Positions 8,676 through 17,081 of a stretch of 64,000 bases of DNA are shown here, in pieces. Origin of the DNA: Lachnospira pectinoschiza (lineage in GTDB: Bacteria; Bacillota; Clostridia; Lachnospirales; Lachnospiraceae); the NCBI RefSeq assembly GCF_900103815.1, contig NZ_FNHZ01000007.1:99565-163564 (forward strand). Direction: 5' to 3'. Numbering within the stretch: position 1 is the first letter of the stretch; each line of letters opens with the position of its first letter. A program made the translations under genes and the position numbers. Below the pieces are notes generated by a model, which made no database searches, was not told the origin of the DNA, and saw nothing but the letters and a program-made list of their open reading frames with translations.

Positions 8676-9827
8676 ATGGAAAATTTAAGCGAGATTACAA
8701 AGGGATTTTACTGGTATTGGATTAATAGCATCCCAAGGGTGGGCCTTGTAAAAATCCACAAATTACTAGAATATTTTGGAAATCCTAAGAGGGTATTTTT
8801 TGCAAAGAAGTCGGACTATTTAAATATAGAAAAGATTAGTGAAAATGATGCTAAGGCCATTGAAGAATCAAAGGAGGTTGGCTACATTTTAAAGGACTAT
8901 ATTAAGCTTAGAAAGTCAGATATGAAATTTAGCTATCCAGGAAAGGAAGACTATCCAAAGCAGTTACTTGATATAGAAAATTATCCTGTGAATCTATATT
9001 ATTATGGAAGACTTCCGGATTTTAATAAGCCAATTGTTTCTATTGTAGGGGCTAGGGGCTGTACTGATTATGGAAGAAGAATTGCCTATGAGTTTGCAAA
9101 AAGCTTTGCTTCTAATGGTATTCAGGTAATTAGTGGTATGGCCCTTGGAATTGATTATTATGGACAAAAGGGGGCTATTAGTGCTGGCGGTTATTCTTTA
9201 GGAGTCCTTGGAACTGGGGCAGATGTATGTTATCCAAGAAATAATTTAGAGCTATATCTTCATTTAAAGAAAAATGGAGGAATATTGTCAGAATATAAGC
9301 CAAATACTCCTGCAATTCCTGGACATTTTCCAGAGAGAAATCGTATTATTAGTGCACTAAGTGATGCGGTAATTGTAGTTGAGGCAAGGAATAAAAGTGG
9401 TAGTAAAATTACGGTGGATTGGGCTCTAGAACAGGGAAAGGACGTCTTTGTAGTACCGGGGAGAATCTCTGATCCTTTATCAGTTGGATGTTTAGAATTA
9501 TTGAAGGAAGGCGCTAATCCTATACTTAGACCAGAAGATATTTATCAATGCGATTTAATTTTTACTAAAAGCAATAAAAATCAAGCTTTATCTAGTGAAA
9601 TTTCCCCACAAAACGAACAATTTAGACACAATTTAAATAAATTGCCTATTGCCAGTCCCAAAAATATGGTGTATAGTGAACTCGATTTGTATCCTTGTGC
9701 GTTAGATGATTTAGTAACTAAAACAGGGTTACCTTTAAGTATCGTGGTGGAAAATTTATTAGAGTTAGAGCTAGAGGGTTTAGTGGAGGAGACAACGAAG
9801 AATTGCTATGTAAGGGTACAAATCTAA
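8676..9827 (+). CDS. dprA: DNA-processing protein DprA (Smf)
   Basis: 383 residues. An N-terminal helical region (1-75) is followed by the Rossmann-like DprA core: SIVGARGCTDYGRR, GMALGIDYYGQKGAI, GVLGTGADVCYPRNN, PGHFPERNRIISALS and VFVVPGRISDP. A C-terminal winged-helix-like DprA domain covers about 315-380. DprA binds incoming single-stranded DNA and loads RecA during transformation; it is also kept in species with no known competence. RBS AAGGAGAA lies before the ATG. The gene is 22 bp upstream of topA, the usual Firmicutes order. Confidence 0.95.
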   Translation: MENLSEITKGFYWYWINSIPRVGLVKIHKLLEYFGNPKRVFFAKKSDYLNIEKISENDAKAIEESKEVGYILKDYIKLRKSDMKFSYPGKEDYPKQLLDIENYPVNLYYYGRLPDFNKPIVSIVGARGCTDYGRRIAYEFAKSFASNGIQVISGMALGIDYYGQKGAISAGGYSLGVLGTGADVCYPRNNLELYLHLKKNGGILSEYKPNTPAIPGHFPERNRIISALSDAVIVVEARNKSGSKITVDWALEQGKDVFVVPGRISDPLSVGCLELLKEGANPILRPEDIYQCDLIFTKSNKNQALSSEISPQNEQFRHNLNKLPIASPKNMVYSELDLYPCALDDLVTKTGLPLSIVVENLLELELEGLVEETTKNCYVRVQI

Positions 9828-9849
9828 CATAGTAACGGAGGAATAAGAA

Positions 9850-11928
9850 GTGGCTAAGTATTTAGTAATAGTAGAGTCGCCAGCTAAGGTAAAAACAATT
9901 GGAAAGTTCTTGGGTTCAAATTACAAGGTAATGGCCTCTCAAGGACATGTACGTGACCTTCCAAAGTCACAGATGGGTATTGATCCAGAAAACGATTATG
10001 AACCTAAATATATAACAATTAGAGGTAAGGGTGAATTACTTGCTGCCCTAAGAAAGGAAGCAAAGAAGGCAACTAAAGTATATCTTGCAACCGATCCCGA
10101 TCGTGAGGGAGAGGCGATTTCTTGGCATTTAGCAGCAGCTCTTAAATTAGAAGATAAGGATATCTATAGAATTACCTTTAATGAAATTACAAAGGGTGCA
10201 GTTAAGGAATCTTTAAAGAATGCAAGAAAGATTGATATGAATCTTGTTGATGCACAGCAAGCAAGACGTGCCCTTGATAGAATCGTGGGTTATGGAATCA
10301 GTCCTCTTTTATGGGCAAAGATTAAGAGAGGTTTATCAGCTGGTAGAGTTCAGTCTGTTGCGCTTAGAATCATTTGCGATAGAGAGAAGTTAATAGATGA
10401 ATTTATTCCAGAAGAGTATTGGACAATTGAGGCTAATTTAAATATTGAAGGTGAGAAGAAGCCTATTGTTGCCCAGTTTACAGGAACATCTAAGGGTAAG
10501 CTTGAAATCAAGTCAAAGAATGAAGCAGATGAGATTTTAGCTAAACTTAAAAAAGAGAAATTTAGTGTTGATCAGATAAAGAAGGGTGAGAGAAATAAAA
10601 AAGCTCCACTTCCATTTACAACAAGTACAATGCAGCAGGAAGCAGCTAAGGCCCTTAACTTTGCAACTCAAAAGACCATGCGAATTGCACAGCAATTATA
10701 TGAAGGTATTGAAATTGAGGGAAGAGGTAGCGTAGGTTTAATTACTTATTTACGTACTGATTCTACAAGAGTTGCAGATGAGGCAGTAGCTACAACAGCA
10801 AGCTTTATTAATGACAATTATGGTAAAGACTATGTAGCTGGTAATCATACTGAGGCAAAGAAGGATGAGAAGAGAATTCAGGATGCCCATGAGGCAATTC
10901 GTCCTACAGATTTAACTCTTTCACCAGTTGTTGTAAAGGATTCTCTATCTAGAGATCAGTTTAGATTATATCAATTAATATGGAAGAGATTTATTGCAAG
11001 TCAGATGACACCTGCAGTTTATGAAACAACTTCTGTTAAGATTAAGGCAGGAGATTATAGATTCTCAGTATCTGCATCTAAGGTTAAGTTTGAAGGTTTC
11101 ATGGCAGTTTATAAGGAAGCTGATGATGAAGAGAAGTCTAATACTCTAGCTAAGAGCTTAGATGAGAATTCAAAGCTTAGCTTAGAAAATGTTGAGGGAA
11201 TTCAGCATTTTACACAGCCACCTGCACACTACACAGAAGCTAGCCTAGTAAAGAGCCTTGAAGAGCTTGGTATTGGTAGACCATCTACTTATGCGCCAAC
11301 AATTTCAACAATTATTGCTAGACATTATGTGGCAAAGGAACAGAAAAACCTTTATGTAACAGAGCTTGGCATTGCAGTTAATAACGCTATGACAACAGCC
11401 TTCCCAGTTATTGTAGATACACAATTTACAGCTAACATGGAATCTTTACTTGATGGAGTTGAAGATGGATATGTGGATTGGAAGGATATTATTAGAAACT
11501 TCTATCCAGATTTAAAGGAAGCAATTGATACAGCCTCTAAGGAATTGGAAAATGTAACAATTGAAGACGAGGTTACAGATGTTATCTGTGAAAACTGCGG
11601 TAGAAACATGGTTATTAAATATGGCCCACACGGTAAGTTCCTTGCTTGCCCTGGTTTCCCAGAGTGTAGAAATACAAAGCCTTATCTAGAAAAGATTGGC
11701 GTTCCTTGTCCTAAGTGTGGTAAGGATGTAGTTCTTAAAAAGACTAAGAAGGGTAGAATCTTCTTTGGTTGTGAAGGCTATCCAGAATGTGACTTTGTTT
11801 CATGGCAGAAGCCATCAGTTAAGCCATGTCCTGAATGTGGCGGTTATATGGTTGAAAAGGGCTCAAAGCTTGCTTGTGCTAACCCAGAATGTGGCCATGT
11901 AGAAGTACTTAAAAAGAACGAAAACTAG
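9850..11928 (+). CDS. topA: DNA topoisomerase I (type IA)
   Basis: 692 residues. The Toprim domain carries VESPAKVKTIGKFLG with catalytic Glu9 and the metal-binding DPDREGEA at 82-89. The active-site tyrosine is Tyr300 in GLITYLRTDS. Three C-terminal zinc-ribbon repeats have the cysteine patterns CENC...CPGFPEC, CPKC...CEGYPEC and CPEC...CANPEC. The enzyme relaxes negative supercoils by a single-strand passage mechanism. Translation starts at GTG 9850, preceded by GGAGGAAT. It lies between dprA and codY; the trmFO, xerC and hslVU genes that separate topA from codY in Bacillus are missing here. Confidence 0.98.
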   Translation: MAKYLVIVESPAKVKTIGKFLGSNYKVMASQGHVRDLPKSQMGIDPENDYEPKYITIRGKGELLAALRKEAKKATKVYLATDPDREGEAISWHLAAALKLEDKDIYRITFNEITKGAVKESLKNARKIDMNLVDAQQARRALDRIVGYGISPLLWAKIKRGLSAGRVQSVALRIICDREKLIDEFIPEEYWTIEANLNIEGEKKPIVAQFTGTSKGKLEIKSKNEADEILAKLKKEKFSVDQIKKGERNKKAPLPFTTSTMQQEAAKALNFATQKTMRIAQQLYEGIEIEGRGSVGLITYLRTDSTRVADEAVATTASFINDNYGKDYVAGNHTEAKKDEKRIQDAHEAIRPTDLTLSPVVVKDSLSRDQFRLYQLIWKRFIASQMTPAVYETTSVKIKAGDYRFSVSASKVKFEGFMAVYKEADDEEKSNTLAKSLDENSKLSLENVEGIQHFTQPPAHYTEASLVKSLEELGIGRPSTYAPTISTIIARHYVAKEQKNLYVTELGIAVNNAMTTAFPVIVDTQFTANMESLLDGVEDGYVDWKDIIRNFYPDLKEAIDTASKELENVTIEDEVTDVICENCGRNMVIKYGPHGKFLACPGFPECRNTKPYLEKIGVPCPKCGKDVVLKKTKKGRIFFGCEGYPECDFVSWQKPSVKPCPECGGYMVEKGSKLACANPECGHVEVLKKNEN

Positions 11929-11946
11929 TATTACAGGGGTGAATTT

Positions 11947-12726
11947 ATGAGTATACAATTATTGGACAAAACTCGTAAAATTAATAAGTTGTTACACAAT
12001 AATCACACCTTAAGAGTAAATTTTACAGATATTTGTCTTTGCCTTTCAGAGATTTTATTATCTAATATTATTGTTACTAGTAAAAAGGGCAAAGTCCTTG
12101 GAATGGCTAATTTAGAGGAAGGTCCCTTTATAAAGGATTTTGTAATATCTAAGGGTGGTTTTATTGACCCAGAGCTTAATGAGAGATTTTTAAGTGTCCT
12201 TAGTACTAATGAAAATGTTAATCTTGCCATCTTAGGTTTTGATAGTAAGGATGTAAAGAATATTACGGCCCTTATTACACCTATTGAAATTGCTGGCGAG
12301 AGACTTGGTACACTTTTTATGTATCGAAAGAATAACAATTATGATATTGACGATATTATTCTTAGTGAATATGGAACTACAGTAGTAGGCCTTGGTCTTA
12401 TGCAGTCTGTTAATGAAGAGTCTGCAATAGATGCAAGAAAGCGTCAGATTGTAAAGTCTGCAATCTCAACTCTTTCTTCTTCAGAGCTACAGGCTATGAA
12501 GTATGTTTTAAATGAACTTGATGGAACTGAAGGAATCTTAGTTGCCTCAAGAATAGCTGATAAGGTAGGCATTACTCGTTCTGTTATTGTAAATGCCCTA
12601 AGAAAATTTGAGTCGGCTAATGTAATAGAAACTAGATCTTCAGGTATGAAGGGAACTTATATTAAGGTATTAAATGACTTAATATTTGACGAGGTTGAGG
12701 CTAAGGATGGCAGTCTTTCTCTTTAG
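11947..12726 (+). CDS. codY: GTP- and branched-chain-amino-acid-sensing global regulator CodY
   Basis: 259 residues, the usual length. An N-terminal GAF domain (about 1-150) binds Ile/Leu/Val. The C-terminal winged helix contains ASRIADKVGITRSVIVNAL and RSSGMKGTYIKVLND, the signature that contacts the AATTTTCWGAAAATT box. CodY represses nutrient-acquisition and, in several Firmicutes, motility genes when GTP and branched-chain amino acids are abundant. The start has GGGGTGAA upstream. It lies directly upstream of the flagellar cluster, separated only by a terminator, and a CodY-box-like site is seen in front of swrD/motA. Confidence 0.97.
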   Translation: MSIQLLDKTRKINKLLHNNHTLRVNFTDICLCLSEILLSNIIVTSKKGKVLGMANLEEGPFIKDFVISKGGFIDPELNERFLSVLSTNENVNLAILGFDSKDVKNITALITPIEIAGERLGTLFMYRKNNNYDIDDIILSEYGTTVVGLGLMQSVNEESAIDARKRQIVKSAISTLSSSELQAMKYVLNELDGTEGILVASRIADKVGITRSVIVNALRKFESANVIETRSSGMKGTYIKVLNDLIFDEVEAKDGSLSL

Positions 12727-12792
12727 CTTATTAGGCTAAAAATCATAGAAAGATGAAAAATCCTACTAAAATTACTAAATATATAAATAATC

Positions 12793-12821
12793 TTGCTTTT
12801 TTACTATAAAGATAGTACAAT
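12793..12821 (+). promoter_or_regulatory. candidate sigma-A promoter of a tiny transcript between codY and flgB
   Basis: The -35 TTGCTT (12793-12798) and -10 TACAAT (12816-12821) are separated by exactly 17 nt. A start near 12828 would give an RNA of only about 57 nt ending at the terminator at 12855-12884. Prediction from sequence only. Confidence 0.45.
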
Positions 12822-12850
12822 ATTACTATCCAAGGAGGATAAAGCGACGA

Positions 12851-12895
12851 ATGGATGGATCCACATTAGTGGGTCCATTTTTTGTTTTATCCTGA
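12851..12895 (+). other. possible 14-codon leader ORF overlapping the terminator
   Basis: ATG 12851 reads MDGSTLVGPFFVLS and stops at TGA 12893-12895. A full AAGGAGG lies at 12832-12838, with a rather long 12-nt spacer. The ORF runs through the whole terminator hairpin and its T-tract, so a translating ribosome would melt the hairpin. The Shine-Dalgarno itself sits in the loop of a short hairpin (TATCC 12827-12831 with GGATA 12837-12841). Translation is unproven and the overlap may be chance. Confidence 0.3.
12855..12884 (+). terminator. intrinsic terminator between codY and the flagellar cluster
   Basis: The 10-bp stem ATGGATCCAC (12855-12864) pairs with GTGGGTCCAT (12869-12878) with one G-U pair; the loop is ATTA and six Ts follow. 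It should end codY transcription and/or the tiny upstream transcript. Confidence 0.85.
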
Positions 12896-13044
12896 AATAC
12901 GTGATTTAAAGATCTTGCAGGATTTTGGCAAGGCAAAATTTACTTGTAATTTTATTAATTTATTTTATAATTAAATTAGTATTATTCGTGAATTAAATAT
13001 ACTCATAGTAAATAAAAAAGCTTTTTCTTTTGAAAGGAGAATCT
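12885..13044 (+). promoter_or_regulatory. intergenic region with candidate promoter of the flgB operon
   Basis: A -35 TTGTAA (12944-12949) and a perfect -10 TATAAT (12966-12971) are separated by 16 nt, predicting a start near 12978. Between the codY-side terminator and this promoter are two short inverted repeats: ATCCTG/CAGGAT (12890 to ~12922) and ATTTTG/CAAAAT (~12922-12939). Either could be an operator or part of an RNA if transcription reads through. No sigma-D type promoter and no good CodY box was seen here. Confidence 0.5.
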
Positions 13045-13437
13045 ATGGCGACAGGAGCATTTGGTTATGTAAACCTATTAACAACTGCTGCTAATGCAAG
13101 TTGGGCGAGGGAAGAAGTACTAAGTAATAATATTGCTAATGTTGATACTCCAAACTATAAAAGGCAAGACATAGAATTTACTACATTTTTAGAAAATGCC
13201 CTTCAAAGAGCAGGTAGCGATGCCACCTCTCTTAGTCAGAGAGTAAACAATGTTAATTACAATGATATTGCAATTAGAACTTATACAGATAATTCTACAC
13301 TTTCATATAGAACAGATGGAAACAATGTGGATTTGTCCACTGAAAATGTAGAACTAGCCTCAGAACAGTTAAACTATTCGGCATTGATTGACAGCATTAA
13401 AAATGAGTTTAATAGGTTTGGTTATGTGATTAAGTAG
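13045..13437 (+). CDS. flgB: flagellar proximal rod protein FlgB
   Basis: 130 residues. The N-terminal rod/hook motif NNIANVDTPNYKRQDIEF is at about 28-45, and the C-terminal helix LASEQLNYSALIDSIKNEF packs in the rod. FlgB is exported by the flagellar type III system and assembles on the MS ring/FliE. ATG 13045 is chosen over the longer TTG frame because AAAGGAGA ends 4 nt before it. First gene of the fla/che cluster, preceded by a candidate sigma-A promoter. Confidence 0.97.
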   Translation: MATGAFGYVNLLTTAANASWAREEVLSNNIANVDTPNYKRQDIEFTTFLENALQRAGSDATSLSQRVNNVNYNDIAIRTYTDNSTLSYRTDGNNVDLSTENVELASEQLNYSALIDSIKNEFNRFGYVIK

Positions 13438-13466
13438 TAGGAATAGTCTAGCTAAAGGAGGATTAT

Positions 13467-13952
13467 ATGGCACTTTTTACATCCTTTAACATTAGCGCTT
13501 CTGGAATGACAGCACAGCAGCTAAGAACTGATGTTATTGCAGAAAATATTGCTAATGCGGATACAACTAGAACTTCTGATGGAACAGCATACGTAAAGAA
13601 AAACGTTGTATTTACAGAAAAGACCTTAACAGGTACAGCACTTGGAAAGAAAGCAAGTGTTTATCAGAGCTATTCTACATTTGCAGATGCACTTCGTATG
13701 GCAAATGGAGGAATTGTAGGAAATGGTGTTAAGGTAACAAGCGTTTATGAAGATACAAATACAGATATGAATATTGTATATGACCCATCTCACCCAGATG
13801 CAGATGAGAACGGTTATGTAACATATCCTAATGTAAATGTAGTACAGGAAATGACAGACTTAATTGATGCTTCAAGATCTTATGAGGCAAATATTTCAGC
13901 CTTTAATGCAGCAAAGACTATGGCTCAAAAGGGCTTAACCATTGGAGAATAG
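13467..13952 (+). CDS. flgC: flagellar proximal rod protein FlgC
   Basis: 161 residues. SGMTAQQLRTDVIAENIANADT is the family rod motif near the N-terminus (about 11-32), and the C-terminus carries the rod/hook signature EMTDLIDASRSYEANISAFN. The protein stacks with FlgB in the proximal rod. AAAGGAGG precedes the ATG. The 100 bp downstream, before fliE, contain three imperfect copies of ATAAAGAGAA and no visible promoter. Confidence 0.97.
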   Translation: MALFTSFNISASGMTAQQLRTDVIAENIANADTTRTSDGTAYVKKNVVFTEKTLTGTALGKKASVYQSYSTFADALRMANGGIVGNGVKVTSVYEDTNTDMNIVYDPSHPDADENGYVTYPNVNVVQEMTDLIDASRSYEANISAFNAAKTMAQKGLTIGE

Positions 13953-14055
13953 GGAATAGAAATTTATTAATAAAAGAAATCATAAAGAGAAATTATAAAG
14001 AGAAATTAGTAAGGTTTATAAAGAGAAGTAAGATACTTAAATTTGGAGGTGGCTT

Positions 14056-14391
14056 ATGGATGTTACACAGGCTGTAAACAATTTAAATTCAGACTATGTC
14101 TATAAGGTAACAAATGCCATGAATCAAGGGGCACTAGCAAACACTAGTGAAACTAATTCAGGGGATGCTTTTAGTGCAGTCTATTCTTCTGTTACAAGCT
14201 TACTTGAAAGTACTAACGACTATATTGAACAAGCTCAGCAGGCAGAAGTTGACTTTGCCCTTGGAAACTTAACGAACACACATGAATTAGGGGTATATCA
14301 GCAACAGGCAAATATTGCATTGCAATACACTGTTGCCATAAGAGATAAGGCACTAGAAGCCTACAACACAATAATGAATATGCAGATTTAA
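14056..14391 (+). CDS. fliE: flagellar hook-basal body protein FliE
   Basis: 111 residues, typical length. The C-terminal half has the family's conserved pattern: a Gln/Ala-rich helix (IEQAQQAEVDFALGNLTNTH) followed by IALQYTVAIRDKALEAYNTIMNMQI. FliE joins the MS ring to the rod and is the first rod substrate exported. A GGAGG motif lies 8 nt before the ATG. Confidence 0.95.
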   Translation: MDVTQAVNNLNSDYVYKVTNAMNQGALANTSETNSGDAFSAVYSSVTSLLESTNDYIEQAQQAEVDFALGNLTNTHELGVYQQQANIALQYTVAIRDKALEAYNTIMNMQI

Positions 14392-14427
14392 CAAAACCAT
14401 TTTTGAAGGATTTGGGGTGTGAGAATT

Positions 14428-16041
14428 ATGTTAGAGAGAATTAGGGAAATACCGGCTAAGCTTCTAGACATTTGGAGAAGTTTTTCGAAAGTTCAAAAAA
14501 TAATTATTGTCAGTGGTATTACTGTCTTTATTGTAGCAGTAATAGTACTGGCCTTTGTGCTGTCTAGACCTAAATACGAAGTCTTAAAGACTTGTAGTGA
14601 TTATGAGACTTTAGGAGAGGTACAGACATTACTGGATGAAAATCAAATCAAATACAAAATTGATAATCTTATAGTTTATGTTGAAGATAAGGATTTAACT
14701 AAGGCTAAGGTAGCAATTGCCTCTGGTAATTTTACAGCTGATGGTTATACCTTTGAAGAGGCAATGTCTAACGATCTAACAACTACAGACTCCGATAGAA
14801 TAAAGAAATACGCTAATTATTTGCGAAGTAAATTATCTAATGACCTTGAGGGTTATAACGGTATTAAGTCAGCAGAGGTAAATGTAACAATACCAGAGGA
14901 CACCTCAAGCTTTTATGCAAATTCAGCTGAGACTACAGTAGCTGCAAAGCTTACAACAACAGGAAGCTTTGATGAGTCGCAGGCAGAAGCAATTGCCCTT
15001 TTCCTTGCAGCTTCAGTAGGTAATTCCACAACAGATAACATTACTATTACAGATGATAATGGAAATGTATTGTTTAGTGGTATTAATTCTGACTCCACAT
15101 CCACAGTTACATTAAATAAAAAGCTTAAATACAAATCAACAATAGAAAATACAGTAGTTTTATCTCTTCAAAAGGCCATTACAAGCAGTGGTTTATATGA
15201 TGAGGTAAATGTTGCTATTAATTTAGATTTAGACTGGGATACTATCAATGAAATCTCAACTACTTATACAGCACAAGATGGTAGAGAAGAAGGTCTATAT
15301 TCAGAAAGTTATGAACTTGAATCTACTGGTACTACAGCTGCTAGTGGAACTCCAGGAACTACAAGTAATGATGAGACAACTTATGATGTTACAGATGGCA
15401 CAGACTCTACTTCTACTTATACAGTAAAGCAGTATTCATATTTGCCAAATGAAATCGTAAAGACTACTAATAGTTCTCCTGGAGATATTGTTTATGATTC
15501 ATCTACAATTGCAGTAACCCTCATACAAAAGGTTGTTTATAAGGAAGAGGAGGTGCAGGATGCTGGACTCTTGTCTGGTACAACTTGGGACCAATATAAG
15601 ATAGATAATGCTGAATCTGTAAAGTTAGAGGTAGATGATGACTGGATTCAGATTATTGCTAAGGGTACTGGTATTACAAACACTGATAACATTTCAGTAG
15701 TTGCCTATCAGGTACCATATTTTGAAGATAAGCCAACAACTAATATTTTAAAGACAGCTAGCTTCTGGATTCAGATTGTGCTTGCTGTGGCTATCTTAGC
15801 AATTCTTATCTTAGTAGTTCTTAGAAGTACAAGACCTCTTACAGTTGAGGAGACAGAGCCTGAGTTATCTGTGGAAGATATGTTAGCTACTACTAAGGAA
15901 GCAACTGCTCAACAAACAGTTGATGATATTGATGTACAAGAAAAATCAGAAACCCGAATTGCTATTGAGAAATTCGTTGATGAAAATCCAGAGGCCGTGG
16001 CGCTACTATTGCGTAACTGGTTAAATGAAGACTGGAATTAG
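14428..16041 (+). CDS. fliF: flagellar M-ring protein FliF
   Basis: 537 residues. The first membrane helix is at about 23-44. The periplasmic ring-building motifs (EDKDLTKAKVAIASGNF, the YscJ-like part) follow, then a low-complexity Ser/Thr/Gly region around 290-340 that probably corresponds to the beta-collar insertion, a second helix at about 445-467 and a cytoplasmic FliG-binding tail ending VALLLRNWLNEDWN. It forms the MS ring around the export gate. The ATG at 14428 with upstream GGGGTG gives MLERIREIPAKLL, the expected N-terminus; GTG 14419, 3 codons earlier, has GAAGGA upstream and is an alternative. Confidence 0.96.
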   Translation: MLERIREIPAKLLDIWRSFSKVQKIIIVSGITVFIVAVIVLAFVLSRPKYEVLKTCSDYETLGEVQTLLDENQIKYKIDNLIVYVEDKDLTKAKVAIASGNFTADGYTFEEAMSNDLTTTDSDRIKKYANYLRSKLSNDLEGYNGIKSAEVNVTIPEDTSSFYANSAETTVAAKLTTTGSFDESQAEAIALFLAASVGNSTTDNITITDDNGNVLFSGINSDSTSTVTLNKKLKYKSTIENTVVLSLQKAITSSGLYDEVNVAINLDLDWDTINEISTTYTAQDGREEGLYSESYELESTGTTAASGTPGTTSNDETTYDVTDGTDSTSTYTVKQYSYLPNEIVKTTNSSPGDIVYDSSTIAVTLIQKVVYKEEEVQDAGLLSGTTWDQYKIDNAESVKLEVDDDWIQIIAKGTGITNTDNISVVAYQVPYFEDKPTTNILKTASFWIQIVLAVAILAILILVVLRSTRPLTVEETEPELSVEDMLATTKEATAQQTVDDIDVQEKSETRIAIEKFVDENPEAVALLLRNWLNEDWN

Positions 16042-16058
16042 TAAGGGAGGAAGAGTAT

Positions 16059-17081
16059 ATGCCAAAAGGACCTAATGGTGAAAATGAGATGGATGGCGTT
16101 GAAAAAGCCGCCACACTATTAATTGCACTTGGACCAGAAAAATCAGCTAAAATATTTAAACATTTAAAGGAAGAAGAAATCGAACAGCTTACTCTTGAGA
16201 TTGCCAACACAAGTAGTGTTTCACCACAGACTAAAGAGGCAATTCTTTCAGAGTTCTATGAAGTTTGTTTGGCTCAGCAGTATATTGCTGAAGGTGGTAT
16301 TTCTTATGCTAAGGAGCTTCTTGAGAAAGCCCTTGGTGAAGATAAGGCTAAGGATGTTATTGGTAAGTTAACTGCCAGTCTTCAGGTTCGTCCCTTCGAA
16401 TTCATTAGAAAGACAGATTCATCACAGTTACTTAACTTCATTCAGGATGAGCATCCACAGACTATTGCCCTTATTTTATCCTACCTACCAGCAAGCCAAG
16501 CTTCAATGGTTGTAGGTTCTCTAGCACCAGAAAAGCAGGCAGATGTTGCAAAACGTATTGCCTTAATGGATAGAACAAGTCCTGATGTAATTAAGCAGGT
16601 TGAAAAAGTATTAGAGCGTAAGCTATCAAGCCTTGTAAATCAGGATTACACAATCGTTGGTGGTGTAGATGCCATTGTTGAAATTTTAAATACTGTTGAT
16701 AGAGGAACAGAAAAGCATATCATGGAGACTTTAGAAGTAGAAGAGCCAGAGCTTGCTGATGAAATCAGAAAGAAGATGTTCGTATTCGAAGATATTCTTT
16801 CACTTGATGATAGATCTATTCAGAGAGTTCTTCGTGATGTTGAAAATTCCGACCTTTCTCTTGCCCTCAAGGGTGCCACAGAGGAAGTTCAAAATGTTGT
16901 GCTTAACAACCTTTCAAGCCGTCTTGCTTCTATGATCAAGGAAGATATGGAATTCATGGGTCCTGTTCGTATGAAGGATGTTGAAGAGGCTCAGCAGAAG
17001 ATTGTTAATATTATTAGAAAGCTCGAAGATTCAGCAGAAATTGTTATTGCTAGAGGTGGAGGTGACGAAATCATTGTCTAA
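16059..17081 (+). CDS. fliG: flagellar motor switch protein FliG
   Basis: 340 residues. The N-terminal FliF-binding domain begins GVEKAATLLIALGPE, the middle domain has HPQTIALILSYLP (the EHPQT motif that binds FliM), and the C-terminal torque helix contains the charged pattern LDDRSIQRVLRDV that meets MotA. FliG is the rotor component of the switch complex. GGGAGGA precedes the ATG. Its last 8 nt overlap the TTG start of fliH, and the perfect Shine-Dalgarno of fliH is inside the fliG coding sequence. Confidence 0.98.
   Translation: MPKGPNGENEMDGVEKAATLLIALGPEKSAKIFKHLKEEEIEQLTLEIANTSSVSPQTKEAILSEFYEVCLAQQYIAEGGISYAKELLEKALGEDKAKDVIGKLTASLQVRPFEFIRKTDSSQLLNFIQDEHPQTIALILSYLPASQASMVVGSLAPEKQADVAKRIALMDRTSPDVIKQVEKVLERKLSSLVNQDYTIVGGVDAIVEILNTVDRGTEKHIMETLEVEEPELADEIRKKMFVFEDILSLDDRSIQRVLRDVENSDLSLALKGATEEVQNVVLNNLSSRLASMIKEDMEFMGPVRMKDVEEAQQKIVNIIRKLEDSAEIVIARGGGDEIIV

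Noticed and set aside
13953..14055. CRISPR-like or promoter repeat in the flgC-fliE gap (three ATAAAGAGAA copies)
   Set aside because: Short, irregularly spaced, purine-rich and imperfect; ordinary low-complexity DNA.
16978..17081. Frameshift or fusion between fliG and fliH
   Set aside because: Both proteins are complete with family N- and C-termini; the long overlap is only open frame upstream of the true fliH start.
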